Assembly: GCA_963807975.1 (NCBI GenBank)
Contig: CAWEDV010000003.1
Coordinates: 248,001-312,000, forward strand
DNA from: JAACFF01 sp963807975
GTDB taxonomy: Bacteria > Chloroflexota > Anaerolineae > Promineifilales > Promineifilaceae
DNA length: 64,000 bases
Reading direction: 5' to 3'
The position numbers were made by a program, and so were the translations under genes. Below, piece after piece: positions 8,883-18,160 of the stretch. Positions within the stretch are counted from its first letter, which is position 1. Each line of letters begins with the position of its first letter. The notes under the pieces are model-generated. The model saw only the letters and a list, made by a program, of their open reading frames with translations, was not told the origin of the DNA and did not search any database.

Positions 8883-11327
8883 ATGAGTGTGATCGAGGTT
8901 TTTAAAACGATGGACTATGGACCTGCGCCTGAATCACCAGCGGCCGTTAATGCGTGGTTGGACGGGCATGAGCGGCAGTTTGGATTGTTTATCAACAACC
9001 GATGGGTCAAACCAAAAGGGGCTGATTATTACGCCAGCATCAATCCGGCATCGCTGGAGAAACTAGCGGATACAACGCAGGCGGGGCAGGAAGAGGTGGA
9101 TACGGCCGTGGCCGCGGCGCGGAAGGCGTTTAACAAATGGCATAAAACACCCGGCCCGGAACGCGCGCGCTATCTCTATGCCATCGCCCGTAACATTCAG
9201 AAAAACCAGCGGCTGCTGGCTGTCTTGGAATCGATGGACAATGGCAAACCGATCCGCGAATCACGAGATATAGACGTGCCGCTCCTGGCCAGGCATTTTT
9301 ACTACCATGCTGGTTGGGCGCAGTTGATGGAGTCGGAGCTGCCTGATTACCAAGCCGTGGGCGTCATTGGCCAGATTATCCCCTGGAATTTCCCGCTTTT
9401 AATGCTGGCCTGGAAGATCGCGCCGGCCATCGCCATGGGCAATACGGTGGTTTTGAAACCGGCATCCTACACCCGGCTGACGGCACTGCTTTTCGCCGAA
9501 ATCGTGGCCGAGGCAGGAGTGCCGCCCGGTGTGGTTAATGTGATAACGGGCAGCAGCAAGGCGGGATCGATGATCGTGGGCCATCCAGATGTGGACAAGA
9601 TCGCTTTCACCGGCTCGACCGATGTCGGCCGTATTCTGCGGCGCCAGACGGCCGGATCGGGCAAAAAAATATCGCTGGAACTGGGCGGAAAATCCCCTTT
9701 CATCGTCTTTAACGACGCGGACCTGGACAGTGCCGTGGAAGGCGTCATTGATGCGATCTGGTTTAACCAGGGACAGGTCTGCTGCGCCGGCTCGCGCCTG
9801 CTCGTGCAAGAAGATGTGGCGGATGCGTTCATCAAGAAATTGAAACGACGGATGGGCCAACTGCGGGTAGGCGAACCGCTGGACAAAGCGATTGATATGG
9901 GCGCCATTGTCCATCAATCACAATGGGATACGGTCGACCAGTGGGTCAAGACCGGCGTGGCCGAGGGTGGAGAATTATTCCAACCAGATATCGAAATGCC
10001 TGAGCAAGGCTTATTCTACAAACCAACCTTGATCACAAACTTGGACCCCGCCTGCGAGGTGGTTCAGGAAGAAATCTTCGGCCCGGTTCTGGTCTCCTTG
10101 ACCTTCCGCACCCCAAAAGAGGCGATTGCCCTGGCCAATAACACCCGCTTCGGTCTGGCAGCCAGCGTCTGGAGCGAGAATATTAACCTGGCTCTGGACG
10201 TGGCCAGTAAAGTCAAAGCGGGCTCTTTATGGGTCAACTGTACAAATCTCTTTGATGCCGCCTCCGGCTTTGGCGGCTATCGTGAGAGCGGATTTGGTCG
10301 CGAAGGGGGCAAGGAAGGGCTTTTCGAATATTTGCGCCCAGCGTGGCAGGAACGGCCGCGCCCAGATGTTGATGCCGCTTCCCTGGCCGAAAATTCAGGC
10401 AGTTGGGGGGCGCATGTGCCCGCATTGCCCACGATGCCCACGGGTAAAGGAAATGGCAAGGGGCCATTGCGCGTCGACCGCACCCCAAAGATGTATATCG
10501 GCGGCAAACAGGTTCGTCCTGATGGAAATTATACGCGCGCCATCCTGAGCCCAAAGGGGGAACTGGTCGGGCAAGTTGGTGATGGCAATCGCAAGGATAT
10601 TCGTAACGCTGTCGAAGCCGCTCACGCCGCTCATTTGGCCAAGCCTGGCTGGGCGATGCGCCACGGTTATAACCGCTCCCAGATTTTGTATTTCATCGGC
10701 GAGAATTTAGACGCGCGAGCGGATGAGTTTGCCAGGCGGCTGGCGGCTATGAGCGGCGGTACGTTGAAGGCGGCGCAAGCGGAAGTGACCGCTGCGGTTA
10801 ATCGCCTCTTTACTTATGCCGCCTGGGCGGACAAGTATGGGGGTTCGGTGCAGGAAACGACTTTGCGCGGTATTACGGTGGGGGTCAATGAACCGATCGG
10901 GGTGGTGGGCATCGCCTGCCCAGACCATGCGCCGCTGCTGAGTTTTGTGTCGCTCATGGCGCCGGTTATTGCGCGCGGCAATACGGCCGTGATCATCCCC
11001 AGTCAAAAATACCCGCTCAGCGCCACTGATTTGTACCAGGTTCTGGACACCTCTGATGTCCCTGGCGGCGTGGTGAATATCGTCACGGGGGATCGCGATC
11101 ATTTGACCTTGACTTTGATCCAACATGAGGATGTCGATGCGGTCTGGTACTTTGGCTCCGCGGAAGGCAGCTACCACACTGAGTTTGAATCAGCCGCCAA
11201 TATGAAGCGCACCTGGGTTAATTATGGCATCGAACGGGATTGGCATAATGCCGATCAAGGGGAAGGGCATAAATTCCTGCACGAGAGCACACAGGTTAAA
11301 AATATTTGGGTTCCAACTGGCGAGTAA
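8883..11327 (+). CDS. Double-domain aldehyde dehydrogenase (ALDH16-like)
   Basis: This protein of 814 residues contains two aldehyde dehydrogenase domains. The first (about 30-500) is complete: cofactor-loop VIPWNFPLL-type segment near 165, GSTDVGR near 245, general base E266 in LELGGKSPF and nucleophile C300 in FNQGQVCCAGSR. The second (about 530-800) keeps the fold pattern, including GVVGIACPDHAPLLSF, but lacks the GQxC nucleophile segment and so is probably structural. This arrangement and the N-terminal EVFKTMDYGPAPES are typical of the ALDH16 group. With deoC upstream it would oxidise acetaldehyde or a related aldehyde with NAD(P). GGAGTG precedes the ATG. Confidence 0.88.
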   Translation: MSVIEVFKTMDYGPAPESPAAVNAWLDGHERQFGLFINNRWVKPKGADYYASINPASLEKLADTTQAGQEEVDTAVAAARKAFNKWHKTPGPERARYLYAIARNIQKNQRLLAVLESMDNGKPIRESRDIDVPLLARHFYYHAGWAQLMESELPDYQAVGVIGQIIPWNFPLLMLAWKIAPAIAMGNTVVLKPASYTRLTALLFAEIVAEAGVPPGVVNVITGSSKAGSMIVGHPDVDKIAFTGSTDVGRILRRQTAGSGKKISLELGGKSPFIVFNDADLDSAVEGVIDAIWFNQGQVCCAGSRLLVQEDVADAFIKKLKRRMGQLRVGEPLDKAIDMGAIVHQSQWDTVDQWVKTGVAEGGELFQPDIEMPEQGLFYKPTLITNLDPACEVVQEEIFGPVLVSLTFRTPKEAIALANNTRFGLAASVWSENINLALDVASKVKAGSLWVNCTNLFDAASGFGGYRESGFGREGGKEGLFEYLRPAWQERPRPDVDAASLAENSGSWGAHVPALPTMPTGKGNGKGPLRVDRTPKMYIGGKQVRPDGNYTRAILSPKGELVGQVGDGNRKDIRNAVEAAHAAHLAKPGWAMRHGYNRSQILYFIGENLDARADEFARRLAAMSGGTLKAAQAEVTAAVNRLFTYAAWADKYGGSVQETTLRGITVGVNEPIGVVGIACPDHAPLLSFVSLMAPVIARGNTAVIIPSQKYPLSATDLYQVLDTSDVPGGVVNIVTGDRDHLTLTLIQHEDVDAVWYFGSAEGSYHTEFESAANMKRTWVNYGIERDWHNADQGEGHKFLHESTQVKNIWVPTGE

Positions 11328-11350
11328 AATCGCTTCAAGAGCCAATTGAT

Positions 11351-11389
11351 TAGTAAGCTATGGCCTTATGGAGATGCCATAGCTTGCTA
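11351..11389 (+). terminator. Terminator-like hairpin after the aldehyde dehydrogenase
   Basis: A 14-base-pair stem (11351-11364 with 11376-11389, one G-U pair) and a loop of 11 bases lies 24 bases after the stop codon. There is no T-run, so it may act as a weak terminator or as a 3' end stabiliser. Confidence 0.55.
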
Positions 11390-11409
11390 TTAATTATCAG
11401 GGTAAATGC

Positions 11410-11643
11410 TTGCCCTTGTCCACCGTCTTCGCCCACCCCCTCTCGATGATCAGGAACGCGGACCGCATTATCGTCAGGGAACACAGCCGTATTCTTGAGG
11501 AAGGGACTCATGACAGCCTGCTGGCCAACAGCGGGCATTATGCCGATCTGTACCATACATCCTTCAGGCAACAATCGCTGGAAGCGATCGAAGCTCCTCG
11601 GTGGCTGGAGGATGCAATAGGCAGTAGCGCAACGGCCGATTGA
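11410..11643 (+). pseudogene. C-terminal remnant of an ABC exporter ATPase
   Basis: The frame encodes about 77 residues that match only the very end of an MsbA/MdlB-type ABC exporter: the switch-loop region TVFAHPLSMIRNADRIIV, in which the family normally has AHRLS, then ILEEGTHDSLLANSGHYADLY and a short tail. No Walker A, signature or membrane segments exist upstream; the preceding DNA is the terminator of the aldehyde dehydrogenase gene. The AHRLS arginine is replaced by Pro. It is therefore the leftover end of a deleted transporter gene. The 291 bases after it (11644-11934) hold no gene; a short palindromic stretch ATTCCCGCCTGCCCGGAAT near 11769 resembles common intergenic repeats. Confidence 0.7.
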
Positions 11644-11934
11644 GTTTTCGCAGAAGAAGTGCCTCAACCAAGAGGGAGTTTCCGAAGTCACTCTAGAACT
11701 GTCATGCCTGCCGCCGCCTCCGCGAGGGTGAACTATGGTAGGCATCCACTCGCTTAATTATGAAGATGGATTCCCGCCTGCCCGGAATGACAAATCAACG
11801 AATTTAATTGACTTTGGAATAGCCGTGCCTCAACCCACCTTCATCTAGCGAGAACATGGTTTAGCTATTACTATTAGATGTACTAAACTTCCAAACTCCT
11901 AATAAGGAAATCCTTATCCCTTAAGATTGATGAG

Positions 11935-14397
11935 TCATGCAGTTTGGTTTGTCCAGTCAAAACGTCCTCTCAGACGAATGTCGCGGGAAGAACTACCGAC
12001 TAGAAACTCGAATGTACCTTGCTCAGTTACCCAATCACAAACTGCCGGATCGTAGAATGCTAACGCTTGCTCATCCAGTTGTAAGGTAACACTTTTCGTC
12101 TGACCCGGCTCCAGAGCTACTTTTGCGAACGCCTTCAGCTCCTTGATCGGCCTTATTACCTTGGCTTGATCATCCCGAATGTAAAGCTGCACAATCTCCT
12201 GACCTGCTAGATTGCCAGAATTGGTAACATCTACACTGATCAGAATTTGATCATCTGGCCCAAATGAATCACCATTTAAGCACAAGTTATGGTAGGTAAA
12301 TTCTGTATAAGATAAACCATGCCCAAAGGCAAATAAGGGCGCAATTGCTTTTTTATCATAGTAACGATAGCCGACAAAGATCCCTTCCCCATAATGGACC
12401 CGGCCATTCTCCCCAGGGTAATTGATAAATGCCGGGTTATCTTCAAATCTTTTGGGCAAGGTTATCGGCAGTTTTCCAGAGGGATTGACATCGCCAAAAA
12501 TCACATCAGCGACAGCATTGCCTGTTTCCTGACCCAGATACCACATTTGCAACACTGCCGGTACATCTTTTACCCAAGGCATGGTCAGCGGTGATCCGGC
12601 ATTGAGGAGCACGACGGTATTTGAGTTAACCGCGGCAATTCGGGCAATGAGTTCGTTTTGTTTCCCGACCAAGTCCATATCCGGGCGATCAAAACCTTCG
12701 CTCTCCCACTCATGCGTCAGACCGGCTACCACGATCGCCACATCCGTCTGTGCAGCCAGATCGACGGCCGCCTGGATAGGATCAGTACCAATTGGTTGTC
12801 GACAACCAATTTGCAGGACACGATCATGAACGTTAGGAACCGTGCTGTATTCAACCACGAGCTGATAGGGTCTGCCGGCGTCCAGGTCAAGGGTCACAAT
12901 TCCGGACAATATGCTGTCTGCGTCAGGAACTCGCCAATTGTCGATTTTTAGCAGGCCATCCAACAATAAGCGATTCTTGCCAATGGCCCCAAGATGCAGT
13001 TCATATGCCCGGCTTTCAGGAACAGTTAGCGTTCCGCTGAGGCGTAACGAGAAGTTGGCCAGATCAACGTGCTGATTGCCGGTTCCAAACCAGGAGAGTA
13101 ATGTTTTATTAACAACGGAAGTTAGTATCGCTGTACCTGCCAGTTCTAGATTGTCAAAATATTCGAGAGTTAAACCGGGTGTTTGTCCATCAGCGGTTGT
13201 TAACCAACTCACGTCCAGTAAGGGTGGTAAGCGATGAATGGGCGTGCCGATCTCGTATGAGAGTGATGCTTGTTCACCTACCCTGTTTCGAATGCCATCC
13301 AACGGTGATACAACATAATGCGGATTAACGGCTGAACTACCGCCGCCCATGATTTGAGCCCATTTTGCATTCTCGCCGATGACGGCAATAGATGTCACTT
13401 GTTCCAAATCTATTGGTAGTACTTTATTCTCGTTTTTCAAGAGCACAATTGCTTCCGCGGCTGATTTTCTGGCTAGTGCACGGTCAGCCGGGTTGTCATT
13501 GACCATTTCCGGTTCAATTTCCGGTTTGGTAAAGGCACCAACGCGCTCCATCAAGCGCAGCAGCCGGCGCACCTTATCATCGATGCGAGCTTCATCTACC
13601 TCTCCATTCCGAACAGCGCTAATCACCTTGTCAACGGTCATAAACCGTGCTGGCCCAGGCATCTCCAAATCTAATCCGCCAGCGGGTACCTTGTCGCTGT
13701 AGGTGCCAAACCAATCTGACATGACCAGCCCATCATACTGCCAATTTCCTTTAAGGATTTTACACAGCAGGTCATCATTTTCACTGGCGTGAACGCCATT
13801 AACCCGATTGTATGCACTCATCAAGCACCAGGGGTTGGCTTGCTGCAAGGCGATGCGGAAGGGCTCCAAATAGATTTCATGCAAGGGGCGTTCTTCTACA
13901 TCCGAACTGATCGACATGCGCTCGAACTCCTGATCATTGGCCACAAAATGCTTGATACAGGCTGCCACTCCTTCACTTTGCAGCCCATTGATAAAGGCTG
14001 CTGCCATCGTGCCACTCAAGAAGGGATCCTCGGAATAACTTTCGAAATTTCGCCCGGCAATTGGCGTGCGTTGAATATTCACGGTTGGCGCCAAGAGCAC
14101 ATGGGCACTTTTAGCTTTTACTGACCTCGCCAGCGACAATCCCAGCTGGTGAATCAAGACGGGATTCCATGTCGCCCCCAGCGCAACGCCTACTGGGATG
14201 CAAATAGATGTAGGACCAAAAATGTCATCAGCCCCCCTTACACCATTCGGACCATCGGTCACTTTGATCGCCGGAATGTCTAACCGCTCTACAGGTGCCG
14301 TATGCCATAAATCAACCCCGGCCATCAGAGATGCTTTTTCTGTAGGGGTCATCTGGGCGATTAATTCGTCAAAATTCTTTTCTAGGGCTTCTTTCAT
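11935..14397 (-). CDS. GH3 beta-glucosidase with inserted PA14 domain
   Basis: This protein of 820 residues has the order GH3 N-terminal barrel, GH3 C-terminal domain interrupted by a PA14 domain (about 400-530), and a C-terminal fibronectin-III-like domain (about 700-810). The catalytic nucleophile is D228 in LVMSDWFGTY; substrate-loop motifs KVTDGPNGVRG and KHFVANDQEFER are present. It has no signal peptide, so it probably works in the cytosol, removing glucose from imported oligosaccharides. PA14 insertion at this place is common in GH3 enzymes and limits them to short substrates. AGGAAAAAATC precedes the ATG. It is the last gene of the proposed beta-1,3-glucan locus; specificity for beta-1,3 linkages is inferred from context. 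Confidence 0.9.
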   Translation of the reverse strand: MKEALEKNFDELIAQMTPTEKASLMAGVDLWHTAPVERLDIPAIKVTDGPNGVRGADDIFGPTSICIPVGVALGATWNPVLIHQLGLSLARSVKAKSAHVLLAPTVNIQRTPIAGRNFESYSEDPFLSGTMAAAFINGLQSEGVAACIKHFVANDQEFERMSISSDVEERPLHEIYLEPFRIALQQANPWCLMSAYNRVNGVHASENDDLLCKILKGNWQYDGLVMSDWFGTYSDKVPAGGLDLEMPGPARFMTVDKVISAVRNGEVDEARIDDKVRRLLRLMERVGAFTKPEIEPEMVNDNPADRALARKSAAEAIVLLKNENKVLPIDLEQVTSIAVIGENAKWAQIMGGGSSAVNPHYVVSPLDGIRNRVGEQASLSYEIGTPIHRLPPLLDVSWLTTADGQTPGLTLEYFDNLELAGTAILTSVVNKTLLSWFGTGNQHVDLANFSLRLSGTLTVPESRAYELHLGAIGKNRLLLDGLLKIDNWRVPDADSILSGIVTLDLDAGRPYQLVVEYSTVPNVHDRVLQIGCRQPIGTDPIQAAVDLAAQTDVAIVVAGLTHEWESEGFDRPDMDLVGKQNELIARIAAVNSNTVVLLNAGSPLTMPWVKDVPAVLQMWYLGQETGNAVADVIFGDVNPSGKLPITLPKRFEDNPAFINYPGENGRVHYGEGIFVGYRYYDKKAIAPLFAFGHGLSYTEFTYHNLCLNGDSFGPDDQILISVDVTNSGNLAGQEIVQLYIRDDQAKVIRPIKELKAFAKVALEPGQTKSVTLQLDEQALAFYDPAVCDWVTEQGTFEFLVGSSSRDIRLRGRFDWTNQTA

Positions 14398-14472
14398 GAT
14401 TTTTTCCTGCTAATTTCACTCGCTGGATGGTTGACTTATGGTCTGGATTGCGCTTGAAAATCCAGGATAGGA

Positions 14473-15447
14473 TCAGCCCAAACTGTGGAAATCTTCTTCA
14501 AAAATGTGCTGCATTACCAATTTCGGCGTGCGATCTACATAAAATAATCCCCAATGTTTTTCAGGTTCCTGAGGTTCAGATGAACCTTTCCAAGGTTCAT
14601 CAAATGCCTCGAACACAAAGGTCAGGATTTTTTCTTGCTCTGTCCATTCCATTAGCTGCCGGTAATAACGGTCTTGTAGCTCTTCGGATGCATTCCAGGG
14701 CTCAATGCCTCGTCCGTTGGAAGCAGTTGTCCAACCCGCTTCAGTAATCACCACTGGTTTATCCGGATAATGATTAACGACGGAGTTATAGTTTTGTTGG
14801 CTGTATTCGAGTGCCTCTTCGATTGTGCGATACTCCCACACGGGATAAGTGTGTATCGAAATGAAATCCAATTCCGCTGCCAAAAGCTCTAGTTTAGTTG
14901 TCCAAGGCACGTAGTTTTCACAAAATGTAACGGGCTGTGGAACCGCATTTTTAATGCGGCGAGCATAGGCAACCAGACTTTCCACAGACACCCTATGATC
15001 TGTCCATTCCACAGTTGCTTCATTGCCCACTGACAGCGAAAAAACGATATCAGGGTAACGATTGGCCAGCGTGATCAAGCGATCAATATTTGTGCTGTTA
15101 TATTGGCGATTGGCGATGAGCGTTTCATCGGTAAACGCTGCCCCCCAAGGGCATTTTGGATTGTTCATTTCAGCCGCCATATCCACGCCCAACATCACCT
15201 TGAAGTCCAACCTTTCATCGCGGATCACTTCTAGCGCTGTTTGGGCGTGTTTGCTGCAATCATACAACCGGATGAATGACCAATTTTTCGTCAAAATAAG
15301 GAGGTCTTCTTTTATTTCTTCATAACTTGGAAAAACACCCTGCCTAGGATCTTGGCCATCGCGGTATCCAGAATAACAAATAGCATTGCCATAGTTTTGA
15401 TTTATGAGCTGTTCAATGGTCGTCTGTTTCGTTAATTCACTAGACAT
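14473..15447 (-). CDS. GH17-family glycoside hydrolase (second of a pair)
   Basis: This enzyme of 324 residues has the GH17 barrel pattern. The acid/base is E143 in LSVGNEATVEW and the nucleophile is E236 in PVVITEAGWT; FEAFDEPWK near the end completes the active site. GH17 enzymes act on beta-1,3-glucans, as endoglucanases or as transglycosylases. It has no signal peptide, so cytosolic action on imported oligosaccharides is likely. Its start overlaps the end of the preceding GH17 gene by eight bases, which indicates translational coupling. The two proteins are clearly paralogous but divergent, so they may have different product patterns. Confidence 0.82.
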   Translation of the reverse strand: MSSELTKQTTIEQLINQNYGNAICYSGYRDGQDPRQGVFPSYEEIKEDLLILTKNWSFIRLYDCSKHAQTALEVIRDERLDFKVMLGVDMAAEMNNPKCPWGAAFTDETLIANRQYNSTNIDRLITLANRYPDIVFSLSVGNEATVEWTDHRVSVESLVAYARRIKNAVPQPVTFCENYVPWTTKLELLAAELDFISIHTYPVWEYRTIEEALEYSQQNYNSVVNHYPDKPVVITEAGWTTASNGRGIEPWNASEELQDRYYRQLMEWTEQEKILTFVFEAFDEPWKGSSEPQEPEKHWGLFYVDRTPKLVMQHIFEEDFHSLG

Positions 15448-16327
15448 ATTTTAATTTCCTATCTTTATCCCAAAGTCCCCAATATGCTCCCACATCTCCT
15501 TCAGCCGCTACTTTCCAGGTTTCATCAAAAGAAGAGAAATAAAATATCTCGATTCCTTCTTCTTCTGCCCACTGGTAGGTGTTAATAAAATATCGAATGG
15601 CGTTTTCAAAAGAAGGCACTGCGCCTCCTTCAACCGTTCCGAGATTAGGCCAGCCAGTTTCGCTGATAATCACTTTTTTGCCTTTCGCAGCATTGGCTGC
15701 TCGCCGGTACATATCCTTCATATAAACTAATGCGTGTTCGGCGGGATAACCTTCCCAAAACGGATAACAGTTGGCAAATATCACATCACAAGCATCACTT
15801 ACTTGTGGGTAGTTCACAAATTTGAAATAAGCATCTACATACCCTACAGCAACGCCTGGCGCACCTTTTTTCGCACGATTGATATAATCAATCAGTTCGG
15901 ACTGTGGCATTTCATCACGCAATAACACTTCATTACCCACTGCCAATAGGTCAGCATAACCAGCTTTAGCAATTTCAATTGCATTGTTCAGCTCTTCTTC
16001 ATTTTTTTCACGGTTGTTGCCTAACCATACGCCCACCATGGTTTTAAGCCGATACTCGGCAGCGATTCGGGGGATCAGCTCATTTCCTTCAGAGCAAGAA
16101 AAAGTGCGCACCCATTTAACAAACGGTTGAATAACACTAATACGCTCGCGGATTTGAGCCTCAGTGATCTGTGTGCCAGGACCTTGTTCTTCGGCGTAAG
16201 GACTAAAGCAAATTCCATGGATTTTGCGCCCTAATATTACGCCTACAAGAGTTTTTAATTCATCGATGGAATGATTGGTGATGTCAATCCCTGCCAATGA
16301 TCTATATTTATAATATTTGCCCGACAT
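15440..16327 (-). CDS. GH17-family glycoside hydrolase (first of a pair)
   Basis: This protein of about 295 residues is a compact GH17 barrel. The acid/base is E133 in LLAVGNEVLL and the nucleophile is E223 in VIISETGWPN, with SSFDETWK as the C-terminal aromatic-site motif. The start at 16327 is chosen because GGAG lies about ten bases upstream and the product begins directly with the barrel; an in-frame ATG at 16405 would add 26 residues with no ribosome site and no signal-peptide character. It overlaps the next GH17 gene. The role is inferred to be degradation or rearrangement of beta-1,3-gluco-oligosaccharides inside the cell. Confidence 0.82.
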   Translation of the reverse strand: MSGKYYKYRSLAGIDITNHSIDELKTLVGVILGRKIHGICFSPYAEEQGPGTQITEAQIRERISVIQPFVKWVRTFSCSEGNELIPRIAAEYRLKTMVGVWLGNNREKNEEELNNAIEIAKAGYADLLAVGNEVLLRDEMPQSELIDYINRAKKGAPGVAVGYVDAYFKFVNYPQVSDACDVIFANCYPFWEGYPAEHALVYMKDMYRRAANAAKGKKVIISETGWPNLGTVEGGAVPSFENAIRYFINTYQWAEEEGIEIFYFSSFDETWKVAAEGDVGAYWGLWDKDRKLKYV

Positions 16328-16461
16328 TATGATCTCTACTCCGTATAGATTTTTGTGATTTCTTGCCGGCAAGCGAAGGAATGGCTTGGAGAGCCAACCC
16401 TTCACTTAGCAGTTAAGTTACTCACTCAACAGCAAACTTCTTGTTACAACCATCTTTGATA

Positions 16462-18072
16462 TTATATGGACACGGTGACTGTCACTTGTCTAATTTGCCC
16501 GTCACGATTCAAAATGTGCTGGGTCGTTGCTCCATCAAGGCAATTGCCCGGAAGCGTGGCCGAACGGCCGTTTCCATCAACCACCTCCACCTGCTCATAC
16601 TCGCCACGTACATATACGACAGGCACCTGACAAATCGTAAACGCCAACGAATCAGGCAGCAAAGCCACTGTTTGAGTCTCCCCCGTAATGTTAACAAAAT
16701 TAAAAACAGCAGCTTCTGGCAGAAATTCATCTTGTCGCAGCAGCGTCGGCGCAAAACAGAATGCTCCCTGCTTCACAGACACGCCCAATTCGCCCCAACG
16801 CGTCAAGATTTCCTCTTTCACTTGCCCGGTCATCCCCGGCTGTCGCGCCCCGCTGCCCATGGGCGTGTGTGAATACGGGTCGGTGGGGAAAGCGCCATAC
16901 GCTGCGGGTGATTTATTGAAACCTATTCCCAAACGAATGTCGTAGTAGGCATCAGACAGCATTTCGATAACAGCCGTGTCCACTCCCTCATTTACCGCTT
17001 GTTGATAACATTCCTGCGCCGCCAACAGCAGCTTGGAAACCATATGCCAGTAGATGCTGCCCAGCCCTTCGTAAGCAAAAAAGGTGCCCGAACGACCCGT
17101 GAAGGCGCGATGATTGAAGGTTTCTTCAAACAAGTCAAGGATGAAGTCGCGTTCGGCAGCAGCCAGTTCAGCATAGGCAGGCTCTTGAGCCAGATTGTCC
17201 AAAACGGCCGCCGCGTCATTGGCATTGCGGAAACGGCCGTTAAAATGCCATACTCCCGCCTCATCCTCCACCAGCAAACGCACATCCCCTGCTGCCATCA
17301 GCGCCGCTGCCAGTTTTGAACCGGCCATCTGCACGGCGGTGATATTGTTTTTCTGAAGGAAACCGGGCAAGCGGCGGTTGGGATAAAGCATGTACGAATG
17401 CTGGTCGGCGCGGTACAAATCGCTGTGACGCAAATTGTGCAGCAGCGTCGCCGCTTGCGCCGGAGCCAACATGCCCGAAGAGAGCGCCGCCACCTGCCCT
17501 TCCAACATCAGATACAGATTTTCGATCGCCACGCCCGACGCTTCCAGATTTAGAATATTGTAACTGTGCGCCAGCCCGTCCGCTCGCCGGTTGACGCGCA
17601 AGGTTTGTTCGACATAGGTTTGGGCCAGCGTCAAGAAATCGTACAATGCCGAGGCCGCAATGGTTGTCTGAGTTTGGGGGATGCCGCTCTGATAGATGAT
17701 TGTCCGGTAGTTGGTGACGGCCGTTCCCAATGCATCCATGATTTCGCGCCGGGACTCACCGGTAAAACCGGTGTCCAAATGGGGTTGATAGGTGCTAAAT
17801 ATGGCCTGCACCTCGCTAAAAAGGGTGGCAACGGCCGTATTGACCACAAAGGTCTCGCCCTCCACATCCGCCAACTGGGCTTGCCAAAAGGCAATGAAGC
17901 GGCGCAAGTACGCCACGGTCACCACCGACAGCCCCTTGCCCACCAGCGCATTGTTGGCGTCGTTCCACTCCGGGCGCTGCGTATTCATCCAGATGCCGCC
18001 TTCCGGCACAAGGTTGGTCAGCTTAGCCAGCAGCAGTACCAGCAGTTTTTCGATCATGGTGACATGAATCAC
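16462..18072 (-). CDS. C-terminal part of a frameshifted clan GH-Q glucan phosphorylase
   Basis: This frame encodes about 536 residues and carries the likely catalytic segment RPEWNDANNALVG near residue 35, comparable to the DWND general-acid motif of GH94-type phosphorylases. Later blocks include GSIYWHMVSKLLLAAQEC and QPGMTGQVKEEILTRWGELG. It is not a gene of its own: the coding signal continues upstream of 18072, in the same frame, to about 18170 (encoding NTIDFDYESDRAIE), where it meets the end of the preceding frame. One extra base near 18168-18172 separates the halves. The most likely identity of the whole is a GH161- or GH149-like beta-1,3-oligoglucan phosphorylase, inferred from motif and context. 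Confidence 0.6.
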   Translation of the reverse strand: MIHVTMIEKLLVLLLAKLTNLVPEGGIWMNTQRPEWNDANNALVGKGLSVVTVAYLRRFIAFWQAQLADVEGETFVVNTAVATLFSEVQAIFSTYQPHLDTGFTGESRREIMDALGTAVTNYRTIIYQSGIPQTQTTIAASALYDFLTLAQTYVEQTLRVNRRADGLAHSYNILNLEASGVAIENLYLMLEGQVAALSSGMLAPAQAATLLHNLRHSDLYRADQHSYMLYPNRRLPGFLQKNNITAVQMAGSKLAAALMAAGDVRLLVEDEAGVWHFNGRFRNANDAAAVLDNLAQEPAYAELAAAERDFILDLFEETFNHRAFTGRSGTFFAYEGLGSIYWHMVSKLLLAAQECYQQAVNEGVDTAVIEMLSDAYYDIRLGIGFNKSPAAYGAFPTDPYSHTPMGSGARQPGMTGQVKEEILTRWGELGVSVKQGAFCFAPTLLRQDEFLPEAAVFNFVNITGETQTVALLPDSLAFTICQVPVVYVRGEYEQVEVVDGNGRSATLPGNCLDGATTQHILNRDGQIRQVTVTVSI

Positions 18073-18160
18073 GAAGCCGTTGGCGTCGCGATGTAAACGG
18101 CCGTCTATTCCAAGGGCAGCAACGGCCGTTTCTATTGCCCGATCGCTCTCATAATCAAAA

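Noticed and set aside
11750..11800. Palindromic GGATTCCCGCCTGCCCGGAATGACA stretch as an insertion element end
   Set aside because: It resembles a common intergenic repeat, but only one copy is visible in the window and no matching partner or duplication was found. In shortened form it is mentioned with the ABC remnant only.
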